From the NCBI RefSeq assembly GCF_013373865.1, contig NC_050475.1, forward strand, positions 13,675,821 through 13,739,820: a stretch of 64,000 bases of DNA, written 5' to 3'. The notes below the pieces were generated by a model. The model worked only from the letters and a program-made list of their open reading frames with translations. It did not search any database and was not told where the DNA came from. Position 1 is the first letter of the stretch, and every line of letters begins with the position of its first letter. The DNA comes from Monomorium pharaonis (lineage: Eukaryota; Arthropoda; Insecta; Hymenoptera; Formicidae). This document shows positions 20,831 to 32,814 of the stretch, piece by piece. The position numbers and the translations under genes are program-made.

Positions 20831-21989
20831 AACTTACACTTACACGTTTTTTATTCAAAATTGCAGAAGATAGAGGATAGATATAGACAACATAAAAATG
20901 TGATTAATAATTTGTGTTGAGAGAGAAAGAGAGAAAGAGAGAAAGAGAGAGAGGGAGAAAAGGAGAGTGAGAGAGCGTGAGATAAAAAAAAATAAAAAAT
21001 AAAATTAAAAATAATTAAGTAAATAATAATTTTTTATAAAAATGTTTTTATATAATATTATGTAATTATTTATAAAATTATACTTACACGTTTTTTATTC
21101 AAAATTGCAGAAGATAAAGGATAGAGGATTAAAGAAAGAGAAAAAGATAAAGAAAGGAGAGAAAAAAAGAAAAGAGAGAAAAGATTCAAAAAGCATAATT
21201 CTTTTAAATTAATAAACATTAAGACATTTCATAAAAAAGCGGAGAGAAAAAAGGAAGAAAGACGAGATAGGTATTTAATAATTGTTTAAAAAACTGTAAA
21301 GCTTGATTTGTCAAAATTTTGAATTTTTAATGACTTAATTGCGTTTTTATTTTTAACATATATAAATGTTTTTATTTAAGGTTAAAGAAAATAAACATTA
21401 TATTAAAAAAAGAAAAAAGAAATAGAGGAAGCAGAGAGTAAGAGAAGAAAAAAAGAAATATTAAAGAGGTATATACAGAAAATAGAAATAAAAATTTACA
21501 TAATATTAATGAATGTCAGGGGTAGAAAATCAATATATCATTTGGTTGTAATTAACATTGACTCCAAACTGGTAGATATATTGATTTTCTTATAGCTGTT
21601 TCAAAATCAATTAATATAGCTAATACGGACGTAAAACCATATACACTGCAAAAAAATGTAATGTATCCAATGAGATATGTAGTTGAGGACTGCCTACTCA
21701 TTGCAATACTATATGTTATATTAGCACTTAACAAATCAAACTTTCACCTAGGGATTCTCAAAGTAGTCTTTGCCCTTTAATTTAAAAAAAGTACATGTAA
21801 TTTAGATAATTTTTCGCAAAGTTGCATCACTTTGAAGATTGCCTAAAAATCGGTCAAAACTTTTGTCTCGTTTTCTTTTGCGCCAGTGTTTATATAGATA
21901 TTTATAAAAAATAAAAAGTTTAAAAAAAATGCAAGAATTAAGTGATAGGTAGAAGAAGAAGAGAAAGAGAGAGAGAGAGAGAGAGAGAA

Positions 21990-22020
<31 letters not shown>

Positions 22021-22735
22021 AATTAAGTAAATTTGAAGATCTTATTAAGAGAGAAAAAGAGAGAGAGAGAGAGTGCGAGATTTCGGGAAGGTAACATTTG
22101 CGTTTTAAATATTTTGAAAAAAAGGAATCTTAAACTCTTAATTCTCATTTCTTATTAATTATCATTCTCAATAATTATCAATTTTTATTAATTATTATTA
22201 TTCTCATTAAATATCATTTGCGTTTTAATTATTTTGACATTTTGTGTATTTTAATAGAAGAAAAGAAATGAGATTAAAGAGAAAGAATTGAGATCGAGAG
22301 AGTTTAAAAAAGAAATCCAGAAAGTGAAAGTGTTGAAATTTGATTGAAAATTATCAGGTAACATTACGTATAAATTTTAATTTATTTAAAAATTTAAATT
22401 TAATGTTGTATTATTAAGGCATAAGATTTAAAATATTTAATTTTAAAGTTGTTGGATGCTTGTTGTCAGAAGTTGTTGAAATGGTCAGAAAGCGATAGTG
22501 AGTTTTATCGAAAGAGATTAGAAAAGGAAAGAGATTAGATGAAAGGAAATTATAATTGAGAGAGATTAAACAAGAAAGCCAGAAAGTTTTGAAATTTTAT
22601 TGAAAATTAACAGGTAACGTTACATATAATATATTATAATTTTTAATTTATTTAAAGGGGATTAAGTATGGAGGTAAAGTGTGTAAGAGTGATATTAAGA
22701 AACATGCAAATATAATATAATAAATAATTTGTGTT

Positions 22736-22802
<67 letters not shown>

Positions 22803-23060
22803 AGTGAGAGAGCGTGAGAGATAAAGAAGAGGATTAAATAAGAAAGTAAAGTGTAAGAGTAATATTGAACAATATGAAAATAATATAATTAATATCATTA
22901 ATAATATAATTAATAATTTAGAGAGGGGGAGAAGGAGCGTGAGATAGAGAAGGGCATTAAATATGATAAAGTGTGTGAGAGTAATATTACAGAAGAAGAA
23001 TAAGTGCAATGTTCAATATAAAAATGCTAAGTGGCGCGCGCGAAGCGCGCGCAATGTTGT
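20830..23060. repeat. Purine-rich low-complexity region with further local tandem copies
   Basis: GA-rich throughout, with (AG)n runs at about 21966-22020 and 22735-22793, the latter followed by a G run. 'cacgttttttattcaaaatt' with 'gcagaaga' occurs at 20846 and 21089. 'cagaaagt..ttgaaattt.attgaaaatta.caggtaac' occurs near 22318 and 22575. A short GC palindrome (GCGCGCGCGAAGCGCGCGC) lies near 23034-23052. No gene. Confidence 0.7.
21735..21888 (-). repeat. Right-end fragment of the 'CACTGRYGCAAA' family
   Basis: Ends '..cgttttcttttgcgccagtg', the inverted form of the start at 52997, preceded inward by 'gattgcctaaaaatcggtc' and 'ataatttttcgcaaagttgc'. Only ~155 bases are present. Confidence 0.7.
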
Positions 23061-23539
23061 GTTCTAGTATAATAAAATTTTTAAGTAAGACAGTATTAAA
23101 AAAGTCCTATTATTTATAATAGTTATAGGTAAGCGCATAGTTAAATAAAAAAACTTATTTCTATCTATTTGATGTCTAACAATCTTATTTTTTTTGCCAC
23201 GATACAAGATTTTTTGGCCTCCTATCAAAATATAGCCCACTGAATCCTGGCTGCTAGCGACCGGCTGGCATCACCCCAAAGGTGACCATAGTTATCCAAG
23301 AGGCGACCGTAATTACCCAAAATGTCGGTCAATTGCGGTCAATTCAGAGATTTTTTTAATCAATGCAGGCTTAATTATTTATTAGCTTTCTTAACTTTTA
23401 TGCTTCTACTTTCGAAAAATGATTCATGAAGTATCCGTCAACTATTTCATTTTGGTTTTAAAGACATTTCTTTTTCAGAAAATAAGAAATAATTCTTACT
23501 GCAATTCCCCCATTCTCCCCTACATATACACATACTCAT

Positions 23540-24107
23540 ACAAAAAAAAAAATATTATTTTATTTTAAAAATCGGCTATTTTCAGGGTCACATGATGTGC
23601 AAAATCCGATCATTAACCTCAATGTGGTGCACATTGAGTCATTTTGATGACGGCGGTATGATTGAGTTAAACACAAATAAAATTAATGTGCAATATCATA
23701 TTGATATTGTTTCATGATATTCAAAAAATACTGTATTTATTCGCTAAAATATCATAAAATGCAATGCAAATTTCAAACTCGTGTATAATCAACAAAAAAC
23801 ATTGTATCAACATGTTATTTTTGCTTAGAAAAGAATGTGTTTTAAAAATCTGTTTTAAAAATAAATATTAACAAGATTTTAACGAGAAACTTGTGAAAAA
23901 TAATAATAAATTTTTACTTTTTTCAATTAAAAAAGCATGTTTGGTTTTCATGCGATATAAAAATTAAACTTGTTTTCGGATGTATATTAAAGTCTTTCCC
24001 CTTCAATTAAAAAAATCCATGTAATTTGGATAATTTTTCGCAAAGTTATGTCAAAGATTATCTAAAAATTTAATCAAAGTTTTTGTTTCGTTTTTTTTGC
24101 GTTAGTG
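23540..24107 (-). repeat. Right arm of the 'CACTGRYGCAAA' family
   Basis: Inverted relative to 52997-53575 and matching 54105-54645 ('atcggc.atttcagggtcaca', 'gtggtgcacattg', 'atgcaatgcaaatttcaaac', 'aacgagaaacttgt'). Terminates '..tttgcgttagtg' before TA at 24108-24109. With the left arm at 16163 it could bound a 7.9-kb autonomous element carrying the pogo-type transposase (inference). Confidence 0.68.
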
Positions 24108-24333
24108 TATATATTATTCAATATTTTGTAGATAATTTTGTAGATAATTGTTTTTTAAATATATAAATAGATATATTTTCTGAAGTAACTGTATGTAAAA
24201 GTAAATAATATCTACATATTTGTAATTAACACATTTAAAAATTAACGACAGACACGAACAATCCGTAACATGTAGTAAAATCTGGAAAAAAGTTATTTAC
24301 TAAATATTAAAATAACTGTAATAAAAAACTTAC

Positions 24334-24475
24334 CATTTACGATAGCAAGCTTGATCTCCTGCTCGGCCCGTAATTCAAACATACCGTAACCTTCTGGTAA
24401 AGCCAAGCCTAAGGAGAACGGAGTACCCTCGATCGGTTTGTAAAAATAATTATGCCGTCTAATCGTGACCCTTTT
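24334..24475 (-). CDS. alpha2-delta exon 10 (Cache/VGCC_alpha2 region)
   Basis: Encodes 'KRVTIRRHNYFYKPIEGTPF' then 'SLGLALPEGYGMFEL' and ends 'IKLAIVNG' with a split Gly codon (phase 1). Acceptor 'tttcag', donor 'GTAAGT'. The 'NYFY..IEGTPFSLG.ALP.GYG' pattern is the conserved block of the second Cache-like lobe. The following exon is not found in the remaining 24 kb. Confidence 0.93.
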
Positions 24476-24489
24476 CTGAAAATCGATGA

Positions 24490-26010
24490 AATGTCGCATC
24501 ATAAAATAGAAATTATATTATTTCAACATAAGAAAAAGTACCAATTCTGTTTCCTAAGAGAGGTATAATTACTCAATTTACTTTTCTTTTTTTAAGTTCT
24601 TTCTTTAACAATTACTTTTTTAATAAAGAAAATTTTTTTGATAATAGTCTTAAATATATTCGTCACGAATTTTAGAAAAGTTTATTTTAGTGTGCTCAAA
24701 AAACAGAATTTGTAATGTGTCTTTTAATGAATATTAAAATAAAATCAAACTTTTAATTAAATAAAAGTCAGAATAATGAGCAAAATGTCTCATTATAAAA
24801 GAAAAATTATATTATCCCTACACACAGAAAAATATCAATTCGCTGAGAGAAGCCGTTACTAAATTTACTGATTTTTTTAATCTTTTGATCAATGAAGTAT
24901 AATGCCATATGTATAAGGATTCCTGAATTTAGATTAGACTTTGAAATTTTATAGAAACTTTAATTCTGAATAAAAAACTTTCTATAAACGTCTAAAAATG
25001 CTTCCTTAAAAAGTTTGCGTCCAAAAACTTCTGAAATCATACTTATTTTACACATTTTCATAAATATTTAGAAAAATAGTTTATAAGTGCTGAAGCAAAA
25101 GTAAGGAATTAAATTAAAAAGATTTGAAATCAAAATAATTGTACGTTCACAAGTTTTAAGATAATAAATTTCAAATATACAAAAACATTTTTTTAGCTAT
25201 CAATGATAAAGCTTCTTAAAAATACTTTTTATTTATACTGTTAATAATAAAACTTACTTTTTAACATTTATCTTGCTTATTAGTCACAATAAAAAATAAA
25301 ATGTATTGTCGCTACTTGTGCAGAAAGTGGTATTTTTCTTACGTGTCGCTTCACATTCAAGGACCAACATTTCGACGCACAGGTAACAAAAAATATTGTG
25401 TGTGACGCATGTGGATTGGCTATATTGTCCACACATGCGAATGAACACACTTACGAGCAATTAGCCAAATCACTGTACTAATTGTAAAGATATTTATTTT
25501 CTATATCATATATTTATAACAATTGGTTTATCAGGTCTCTTCCCACAACTAAAATTAGGAGTCGTTTCAAAACCTGTATAACTAAACGGTAATTATAAAC
25601 ATAGAGATATAAGAATAGAGTGCGCGAGTCCTAACTCCCCTCCCTCTATGCTAGTTTGTAAGTGGATGCAATATGCAATAGAAAAATAAGAAGAAAATGC
25701 TTCTTATGGACTAAAGAATTTGTAGATGTTGTATAAAGTGTTCCACTGAGTGACGGGGATTGTTAAACGTACAGAAAAAAAAAAGAGAATGCTCTCCTTT
25801 ATTCGCTCAGCATCTCTTTTTACAAGTTGATACCGTCAGCATCAACGAATGTAATCGGAGATATCTAAGGTCTTATGGTTTAATAATTTCTCGAGGATTA
25901 CAAGCAATTTATATTTCGTATTTTCAAGACTTAGTGGATATGAAGTATATCTATTCAAGCATCATCAAGTATATAGTGGAAACAGCCGACAATGTCAACT
26001 TGTACATTGG
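24490..26010. other. Intron sequence, no feature recognised
   Basis: AT-rich intron between exons 10 and 9. The 85-codon frame at 25760-26017 has no recognisable domain. A small inverted pair ('gacgcatgtggattgg' / 'ccacacatgcg', ~25405-25440) is the only structure seen. Confidence 0.4.
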
Positions 26011-26014
26011 TATA

Positions 26015-26140
26015 TGAATACTATGAAGTCGAGTCTTATTTTAAGATTGTCTCAAATAATGTTTTAAGATACTAATACTGTGATTGGGTGATGGCTTCTC
26101 AAGACAATATTTAAGATAATTTTAAATATAAAATTCAACT
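26015..26140. mobile_element. Palindromic MITE, partial copy 1 (GTATTCATAGTC family)
   Basis: Related to 32815-32955 and 62712-62875 ('gtcttattttaagattgtct', 'gtgattgg.tgatggc', 'taagacaat'). The ends are degenerate here ('gaagtcgag' and 'ttcaactggccgtag'). Confidence 0.6.
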
Positions 26141-26464
26141 GGCCGTAGAAAAAATGTAACTTCTGCATCTATATTTGGTTCAGCGAGAGACGCCGCTCAA
26201 AGCGCGCAAAAGCAGGACAGAGTGGGGAAAGCATAACGCCTTATTCGATGTCGCACATATGGTGCACTCGGGCTATTATTTCATTGCAACACTGTCAATT
26301 CATTAAGAGCATGAAAAAATTTCGATATTTTGTCATAATTTTAAACCGAAATTATAATATAAGGTACCCAATATGGCTATGTACCCAATTTAGCTCACCC
26401 CCATTTTCGAATAGTTACACAATGAATTTTACAAATAACACTAATATATCGCTCAGAAACTCGA

Positions 26465-27460
26465 TACGATGTACTTGTGCCGGGACTGTCCCGATTGCGC
26501 ACATAAGCGATTGGACACAGTATTTCCCGATTGGACACAGTGGCGATTGGACACTGACTCGATTGGACACAGACCCGATTGGACATGGACCCAATTGGAC
26601 ACAGATCCGATTGGACACAGACCCGATTAGACAAGGACCCGATTGCATACGGATCCGATTGCACACCGACCCGATTGCACACGGACCCGATTGCACACGG
26701 ACCCGATTGGACACGGACCCAATTGCGCACCGATCTGTTTGTACACGGATCCGATTGCACACGATACGATTCCGCATTACAGATAATACATGGGTTAGCG
26801 ACTTGGACAAGGTGGGTGTGGGAGGGGGGCGAAACCCCCTCTTGCACCCCCGGTGCGCGCGCGTGTGTGTGTGTGTGTGTGTGCATAAAGCATTTTTTGC
26901 ACTACATGGGTTTGTGACTATAAAATATATATAAGAAAGAAAAATATTATAATAAATATTTTGTACGTATTTTTATGTCTGAGTTTGCCAAATACAAAAA
27001 AATATAATAAACATTTAAGAAATTATTAAAAATAAATATTTATGATATTATAATCCAAAAATATAAAAAATATTTCGAGTTTATATATCATAAATATTTT
27101 TCAGTATATTTTAAAAATATATTTTATATATTGTTAATAATAATTTTTGTATTATTTCTAAATAATTTATAAAAAACGATTATATAACGTTTAAAAAATG
27201 TTTTTTAAAAATAAATTCGTAAAATATTTATAAAAATTTATGCTAAATTTTCTGTGCTATCTAGGTTGTTTTTACATTATTCTGCGGAATCGTATCCTGT
27301 GCTATCGGGTCTGTGTGCAAACGGGTCGGTGCGCAATCGGGTCGATGTGCAATCGGATCCGTATACAATCGAGTCCGTGTCCAATCGAGTCCGTGTCCAA
27401 TCGGGAAATACTACTGTATCCAATTTCTTATGTGCGCAATCGGGCCTCACTCACTTGTGC
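26465..27460. mobile_element. Foldback element with arms of 17-bp tandem repeats
   Basis: The left arm (~26465-26790) consists of about 17 variants of a 17-bp unit, 'cgattggacacagaccc'. The right arm (~27277-27460) holds about eight variants of the same unit in inverted orientation. Arms match end to end: the outer 'acttgtgcc' and 'cgattgcgcacataag', and the inner 'cgatacgattccgcatta' against its inverted form at 27279-27300. The core (26790-27277) is AT-rich with a GT tract. The layout resembles Drosophila FB/Galileo foldbacks. The repeat-derived ORFs on both strands are not taken as genes. Confidence 0.82.
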
Positions 27461-27964
27461 CAGTTAACCCTTTCAAGGGTGATGGGAAATATATCCACAA
27501 TTCATATTAATGTAGCTCTTCATTAATGCTTTTCGACACTGTATTTATTTTTCATTGCAGTTTCCCTGTAATTTTTTATTAAAACATCTTATTTATAATT
27601 AAAGGAAGAAAGTTCTTTGTATTGTGAAATTATTATAGCGAAGGACACTACTAAAAACACAATATATCTTATTACAAGAAAGTTAAGATTTTGTTTTTTT
27701 TATTTAATGTTAATTTTTTGATTAGTATTTCTTGTCTTTCTTTAGTTAGTTGAAGCCTTTTGACAGGTAAAAGTTAAGATAATCCCCCTTTTAGTAATTT
27801 TAATAAACACAATTTCATTATTTAATGAATAATTGTATGTATAATTTATTCCATAAGCATGTAATAAATGTTTAATTGAACACGTTGATTTTGTTATTTC
27901 GCATTTTTTCAAAAATATTTACGAAAAAAAGGAAAATACATAGTTGGGCCACATTGGGTGTATA

Positions 27965-28370
27965 CACTGAGCAACAAAATTAACGCAACAAAAATTTTTA
28001 CCAAAATTTCACTCAACTTCAAATAATCGTAACTTCGCGAAAACTTATCGTATTGGAAAGTTCTTTTTTTCATTTTAAAGCTTGAAGTCTCTACTTTAAA
28101 GAGCGTTTATTAGATTTTGATCCTCTCCTTTTCCCTTTTCGGCATCTCTTTAAAAGTAAGAATGTATTTTGTATTTAAAAATTTTCATACTTTGACACGC
28201 TCCACGGGGTACAGTGAATTTTTCTGGTAGACTTTATAAAAATTATCGTAAAATATAAACTTTTCCCTACAAATTGAAAAAAAATTGAAGTCTGTACGAT
28301 TTTTTTGGCGAAGTTATTAAAATAAAAAAAAAAAGTTATTTTGATTTTCGCACCGCTCGACAATTTAAAA
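27965..28370 (+). repeat. 'CACTGRKCAACAAAATTAACGCA' family, left half only
   Basis: Starts after TA with CACTGAGCAACAAAATTAAC and parallels 56005-56410: 'aaataa.cgtaac..cgc.aaaaa', 'gaa.ctctacttt', 'cgatttttttg..gaagttatt' and 'attttgattttc'. A 3' inverted arm is not seen here. Probably a truncated Tc1/mariner-like non-autonomous element. Confidence 0.62.
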
Positions 28371-28392
28371 TAGCAATCTCTTACCCTGCGTT

Positions 28393-28612
28393 GTTACATT
28401 AAATATCAATTAAAGTAAGAGAACTAAAAGAAATGGCATTTCCCGTTACAGGACGGGAAGATCAATTAATAAAAGTACGATTAATTCAAATCCACATAAC
28501 CGTGCTGCACCTCCAACTCTCTCTGTTTCCGCTCGGCAGAGTATAGTAACATAAAGAAATACGAAAAATAATAATTCTCGCGATCCTAACCCCGACGGAC
28601 GTAACACAATTA
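28393..28612. other. Possible short LTR-like piece
   Basis: TGTTAC at 28393 and '..gacggacgtaaca' ending at about 28612 mimic the ends of the block at 10246-12023 (GGACGTAACA). No target duplication is visible and the size (220 bp) is small, so this may be a fragment or chance. Confidence 0.3.
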
Positions 28613-29005
28613 TAAATAAAGACTTTCTTTAAAAAACTCTACTATTGATAAAACTCTACTATCAAAAAAATGTTTTCATAGAGTAAAACTGGTTAATTCA
28701 AAACATATTACAATCATTTTGAAAGCTAATGAGGAATTTGGGCACTAACTTCTTAAAAAAGCATTTTTTGATCTACGTTTATAGGAAATTTTTTGTTCAA
28801 AATTACATTTCCTAAAAAATCTTAAAATCTCAATACGTAAGTCAATACGTAAGAAAACACTCTATAATGTAACGGTTTTTTAAATTAAAAATGTTATTTC
28901 TATTTTATATCTAATAAGATTTTAAATCGCTAAATCCAAATCTAAAATGAAAATTTCAAAACAATTTTAAACGATTCACACAATTGAGTTAATAAGGCCA
29001 TTTAA

Positions 29006-29573
29006 AGGAATGCTGGAGTCGTCTGTTTTATCAATTGAAGTAGCTAAATATTTTCGAATATGCTTGGTTCTTAATTGATTTTATAGAATTGTAAATCCTT
29101 CTCCAGAATTAAAGTGTAGACAATAACAAACGGTGGTTAACTACAATTATGTGAAAAACGAAAAAAGTTAGAAAATTGTACTTTTGTGCAGTCGTCTCGT
29201 AACTTTCATCTAAGTTTTAAAAACTCTACACATACAAAACAATTGTTATGCACCGTTGTCATTACAGGAAAGAATAATAATGTCCTTTCAGAAATAAGCT
29301 AGAAGCTTTGGTATAAGAGAATAATGTATCTGAAAATTTCATGTATGTGTGAGTGTGGATCGGAAGAAGTTGATAAGTACAGTAATATAAAAAAAATTTT
29401 TTTCGTTCTCGATATAAAATCCAATTCTTAGATTAATATTAATATGTGTACTTTAATTCTAGGAAAAAATTTCCAAATCTATAAACGAAATATATACGAA
29501 ATTTCATTAATAATGTGCACGAATGACTTTACATTATCGACTCCGATCAAATTTGAGAGGCAGTCCAGCAAAC
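29006..29573 (+). mobile_element. TTAA-type MITE, copy b (568 bp)
   Basis: Starts AGGAATGCTGGAGTCGTCTG and ends CAGTCCAGCAAAC, flanked by TTAA (29002-29005, 29574-29577). Similar along its length to 35601-36157. Non-coding. TTAA flanks suggest piggyBac-type mobilisation, although the GGGGATGCTGG terminus is not the classical piggyBac end. Confidence 0.82.
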
Positions 29574-30193
29574 TTAAAAGATAAATTTTAGTTCTGTATA
29601 AGATTCTGTATCGGATACTATAATAACAATTTTTCCTAACATGATTGAAATTTGATATTTAAAGGAGTTTTGAAATCGCTGCTTTCAAATCCAAAGAAAG
29701 AATTTATAAATTTTTAAAATATAAAATGGCGAACCAAAGCTGTAAGAAGTAAATTGTAATAATTTTTTGTATTTTCTTTTTAATATTTTTTCTTGTGACA
29801 ATACTATGAATTTGCAAGTCAATTTTTCTATATTTATAATTAATAAAATTCGAAAATTTTTGATTAAAAATATTATTATTGAATATATTAAAAAATATGT
29901 ATATAAAGGAAAATACTTTAGTAAACAACTTACTGATTTTTTGCAAACCTATACACATAAAGTTGCAAACAAATGTACATATAAATGTGTAAATTCTCAA
30001 TTTTTTTTCATGAATATTGTAAAATTTCATGGCTTACATTAAAAATTGCACAACTATTATTTATTTAGATTTCAAAAATATGAATTTTTACGTTGATTTA
30101 CATAATTCAAATAATTTAATATACTATGTATTTTTGTATATGTATGGCATATGATCACATTATCTTAGTTTCTTTTTTATAATAATTTCTTAC

Positions 30194-30265
30194 CATATCG
30201 TCATAATGTATTTTGATTGTGAAATCCGTTTCTCCTTCCTTTTGATCAATCATGTCGCGTCTCAG
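30194..30265 (-). CDS. alpha2-delta exon 9
   Basis: 24 codons in phase 0, reading 'LRRDMIDQKEGETDFTIK' then 'IHYDDM'. Acceptor 'tttag', donor 'GTAAGA'. Only 91 bp of intron separates it from exon 8. The 'LR..MI..KEG' pattern is typical of the segment linking the two Cache lobes. Confidence 0.92.
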
Positions 30266-30356
30266 CTAAAGAAAATAATATTATTAACTAGTATTGTTAT
30301 TTTATATAATGTTAGAAATTGTAAAAATGATAAAACAATGAAAGTATTATACTTAC

Positions 30357-30464
30357 ATCAAGTAAAAGTGAATTGTTCGGGGCAGCCAAAGGGCCGTCGT
30401 ATTCTGCGAGTTCAACTTCCGATAAATCTACACTTATGTATGAAGGTTTCAATGTTTCATCGTA
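30357..30464 (-). CDS. alpha2-delta exon 8
   Basis: 36 codons in phase 0 beginning 'YDETLKPSYISVDLSEVELA' and ending 'NNSLLLD'. The 'SVDLSEVE' core is highly diagnostic of alpha2-delta proteins. Acceptor 'ttttcag', donor 'GTAAGT'. Confidence 0.94.
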
Positions 30465-30866
30465 CTGAAAAAAATATTTTTTTTAATTTTTACAAATAAA
30501 GCAGAATTTCTGTGCGTGTTTTTATTAGGATTATTATATATAATAAAAATTATTTAAAAATATTTATAGTTTATAATTAATGTTTAGAACATGTATTATA
30601 TCGAGGAAAATTTAATGTAAATTTTGTTCAATATAAAAATGAGAGTAATATAGGTGTGTGCACGTGCGTGCGCGCGTGTGTAAAAGATTTGCTAACACAT
30701 TGCGTTCATTTTGCTTTAAGAAAAATATGTAACAAGCCTTATGCTATAAGAAATTGATTAATTGGGCTGCGTTCGCTTGGCACTCATAGCGCTTATAGGG
30801 TCGCATTCATTTGGCCGACAATAATTTGATCAACAGTGCACTTAACCGATACCATTTGACCAACAG

Positions 30867-31788
30867 CCCAGATAACATTATGACGTCTTAAAGACGTCTT
30901 AAAATTTCTAAGACGTCTTACAAAATTGTCAGAAAGACCCGATTTTCGGCACTCTAAAGACGTATTTAAACACATCCTAAAGACATCTTAAACCTCCCTG
31001 GCGGAAAAATTTATACAAAATTCTAAAAAACTACCAAAATTTACAAAAGTGTTCCAATTCTAACATTTTTCTGTAGTTTTTACAGAAAAATGCTAGAATT
31101 GGAACACTTTTGTAAATTTTTGTAGTTTTTTAGAATTTCGTAGAAAATTTTTCCGCCAGGGCTATCTAAAAGACATACTAAGGACAAATCTAAAATTTAT
31201 ATGAGACATCTAAAAAATGTCTTTTATACGTCTAGAAGACCCTTTCTAGATTTCTTTTTAGACCTTTATAAAAGTTTTATACATTCACGCGGAAGCCCAC
31301 AGAACTTTCTCCACGAAGACCCGTGGAATTATCTCCATCAGGATTCAAAAAATCTGTTACGTTTGGGCTCTGAGAGAATTGAGAGCTCACTACGATTGCT
31401 ATCGTAAGTTGATCTATCACCATGAGTGACCTTATATGCTCTCAAGATGTAAATTACATCACGAGAAAGACAACATCATGTCGTCGCCTATAGCGGCGGT
31501 TACGCAAATTACATCGCGGCTGTTGCGGTTGCGTCTTTAGGACGTCTTCTAACAATGTCTGAAAGACGTCTTAAAAAACAGTCTTTATGTCGTCTTCAGG
31601 ACGTCTTTTAACATGTCTGAAAGACGACTTAAAAATTCGTCTTTAAGACGTCTTTAAGACATCTACTAAAATTTAAAGACGTCAGAAGAAAGACGTCTTT
31701 AAAATCATTGAGACGTCTTATAGTAATGTTTTAAAGACGTCATGGAAAAAAACGTCTTTTAGACGTCTTCACATGTATGTTGTTTGGG
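30867..31788. mobile_element. Word-array element built of AGACGTCTT, nested in the foldback
   Basis: Terminal inverted repeats CCCAGATAACAT and, inverted from the right, CCCAAACAACAT. The body carries dozens of copies and near-copies of the self-complementary word AGACGTCT ('agacgtctttaagacgtctt') on both flanks. It sits between repeats of the surrounding foldback arm. The middle (31170-31490) is unrelated, partly GC-rich, and non-coding. Confidence 0.72.
30996..31161. mobile_element. 166-bp hairpin MITE, CCCTGGCGGAAAAATTT ends
   Basis: Two ~80-bp arms are almost fully complementary (start CCCTGGCGGAAAAATTT, end AAATTTTTCCGCCAGGG) with a loop of about 5 bases near 31078. It is nested in the AGACGTCTT element, giving three levels of insertion. 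A transcript would form one long hairpin. Confidence 0.88.
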
Positions 31789-32814
31789 AGTACACTTGGC
31801 CGACAATATCACTTATCGGCAGTTACATGATCGACAAGTACACTTAACCAACACCGTCATCAACAAAATCTGAAATCTGATATTTTTGCGGTGCAAATTA
31901 TGCCAAGTTATGTGTACAAGTAGCGACTGATTCGGCTGATGGCGAAGGGTACTTTACTCTTGAGATGTACAGAGGGCGAGGGTAGTTTCCGAACGAACGG
32001 CGAAAGTACAAAATCTGAAACTTGATATTTTTGCGGTGCAAATTATGCCAAGTTATGTATACAAGTACCGATTGATTCGACTCATGGGGAAGAGTACTTC
32101 ATTTTTGTGCTTAAAATGACTGAATTCATTTTGTGGTTGTTCAGCTCAGAATAAATTAATATATTCAGTTTTTTTGAATGATGCAAATTAGTGCAAATTC
32201 AGCTCTTTAATTTTCTGTATTCGTTTTTCTTTCTTTCTTTTTTTTTCTTATGGTCCTGCTAGCTGAATATTAAGCTAGCAGCACCACGACTTATTTCAAT
32301 ACGGCATGGAGTACAAAATTTTTATTAGTGGTGCAAATTAGTGCAGAATAAGTGCTAAATAATCCAATAGATCAGATTTGATTTTGCTAATTTGGTCCTG
32401 CTAGCTTAATAGAGCTCATTTGACCGGCAATTCACTTAACCGACATCACTTGGCTGACATTTCGACTTTCCACGCGATACGAGTTCCACCCGTCAAGGGG
32501 GAAAGGAGTGCGGAGGGGCAAGTGTAATGTCGGCCAAATGGTGTCGGTCAAGTGAACTGTCGATCAAATGACCGTATCGATAAGTGTACTTGTCGAGCAT
32601 GTAATTGTCGATTGAGTGATACTGTCAAGTGTACTGTCGGTCAAGTGTACTATCGGCCAAATAGTGTCAGTCAAGTAAACTCTCGGTCTAATGATTGTCG
32701 GTGAAGTGTACTGAACCCGCGCTTATAAATATGATTTAACATCCCTGTTTAATAAACAAGGATGAAATGACATTCACAGCTTTATGAACGCCAAAGCGAA
32801 TACAGCCATAGGCC

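Larger units (their letters stand above)
30778..32725. mobile_element. Foldback element with arms of ~13-bp 'cacttgaccgaca' repeats
   Basis: Left-arm repeats ('ttggccgaca', 'cacttaaccgata', 'tttgaccaaca') occupy 30808-30866 and, after a nested insertion, 31789-31860. The right arm (about 32405-32710) carries many copies in inverted orientation ('tgtcggtcaagtg', 'atcggccaaatag'). The core contains a ~140-bp direct duplication ('gatatttttgcggtgcaaat', 'tatgccaagttatgt') at 31875 and 32017. Outer ends share 'agcgcttata' and 'gcgcttataa'. No coding sequence. Confidence 0.75.

Noticed and set aside
23033..23053. GC palindrome as rho-independent terminator or origin
   Set aside because: Short, at the end of a GA-rich repeat region, in a eukaryote; no supporting context.
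25760..26017. 85-codon ORF as a small gene
   Set aside because: No domain, no conserved pattern, within a host intron and AT-rich; cannot be distinguished from chance.
26490..26770. CRISPR-like array
   Set aside because: Units are contiguous 17-mers without spacers, and the genome is eukaryotic.
26248..26934. 228-codon ORF and overlapping ORFs with Asp-Pro-Ile-repeat pattern
   Set aside because: Generated by the 17-bp tandem repeat (51 bases = 17 codons); open in several frames on both strands, no domain.
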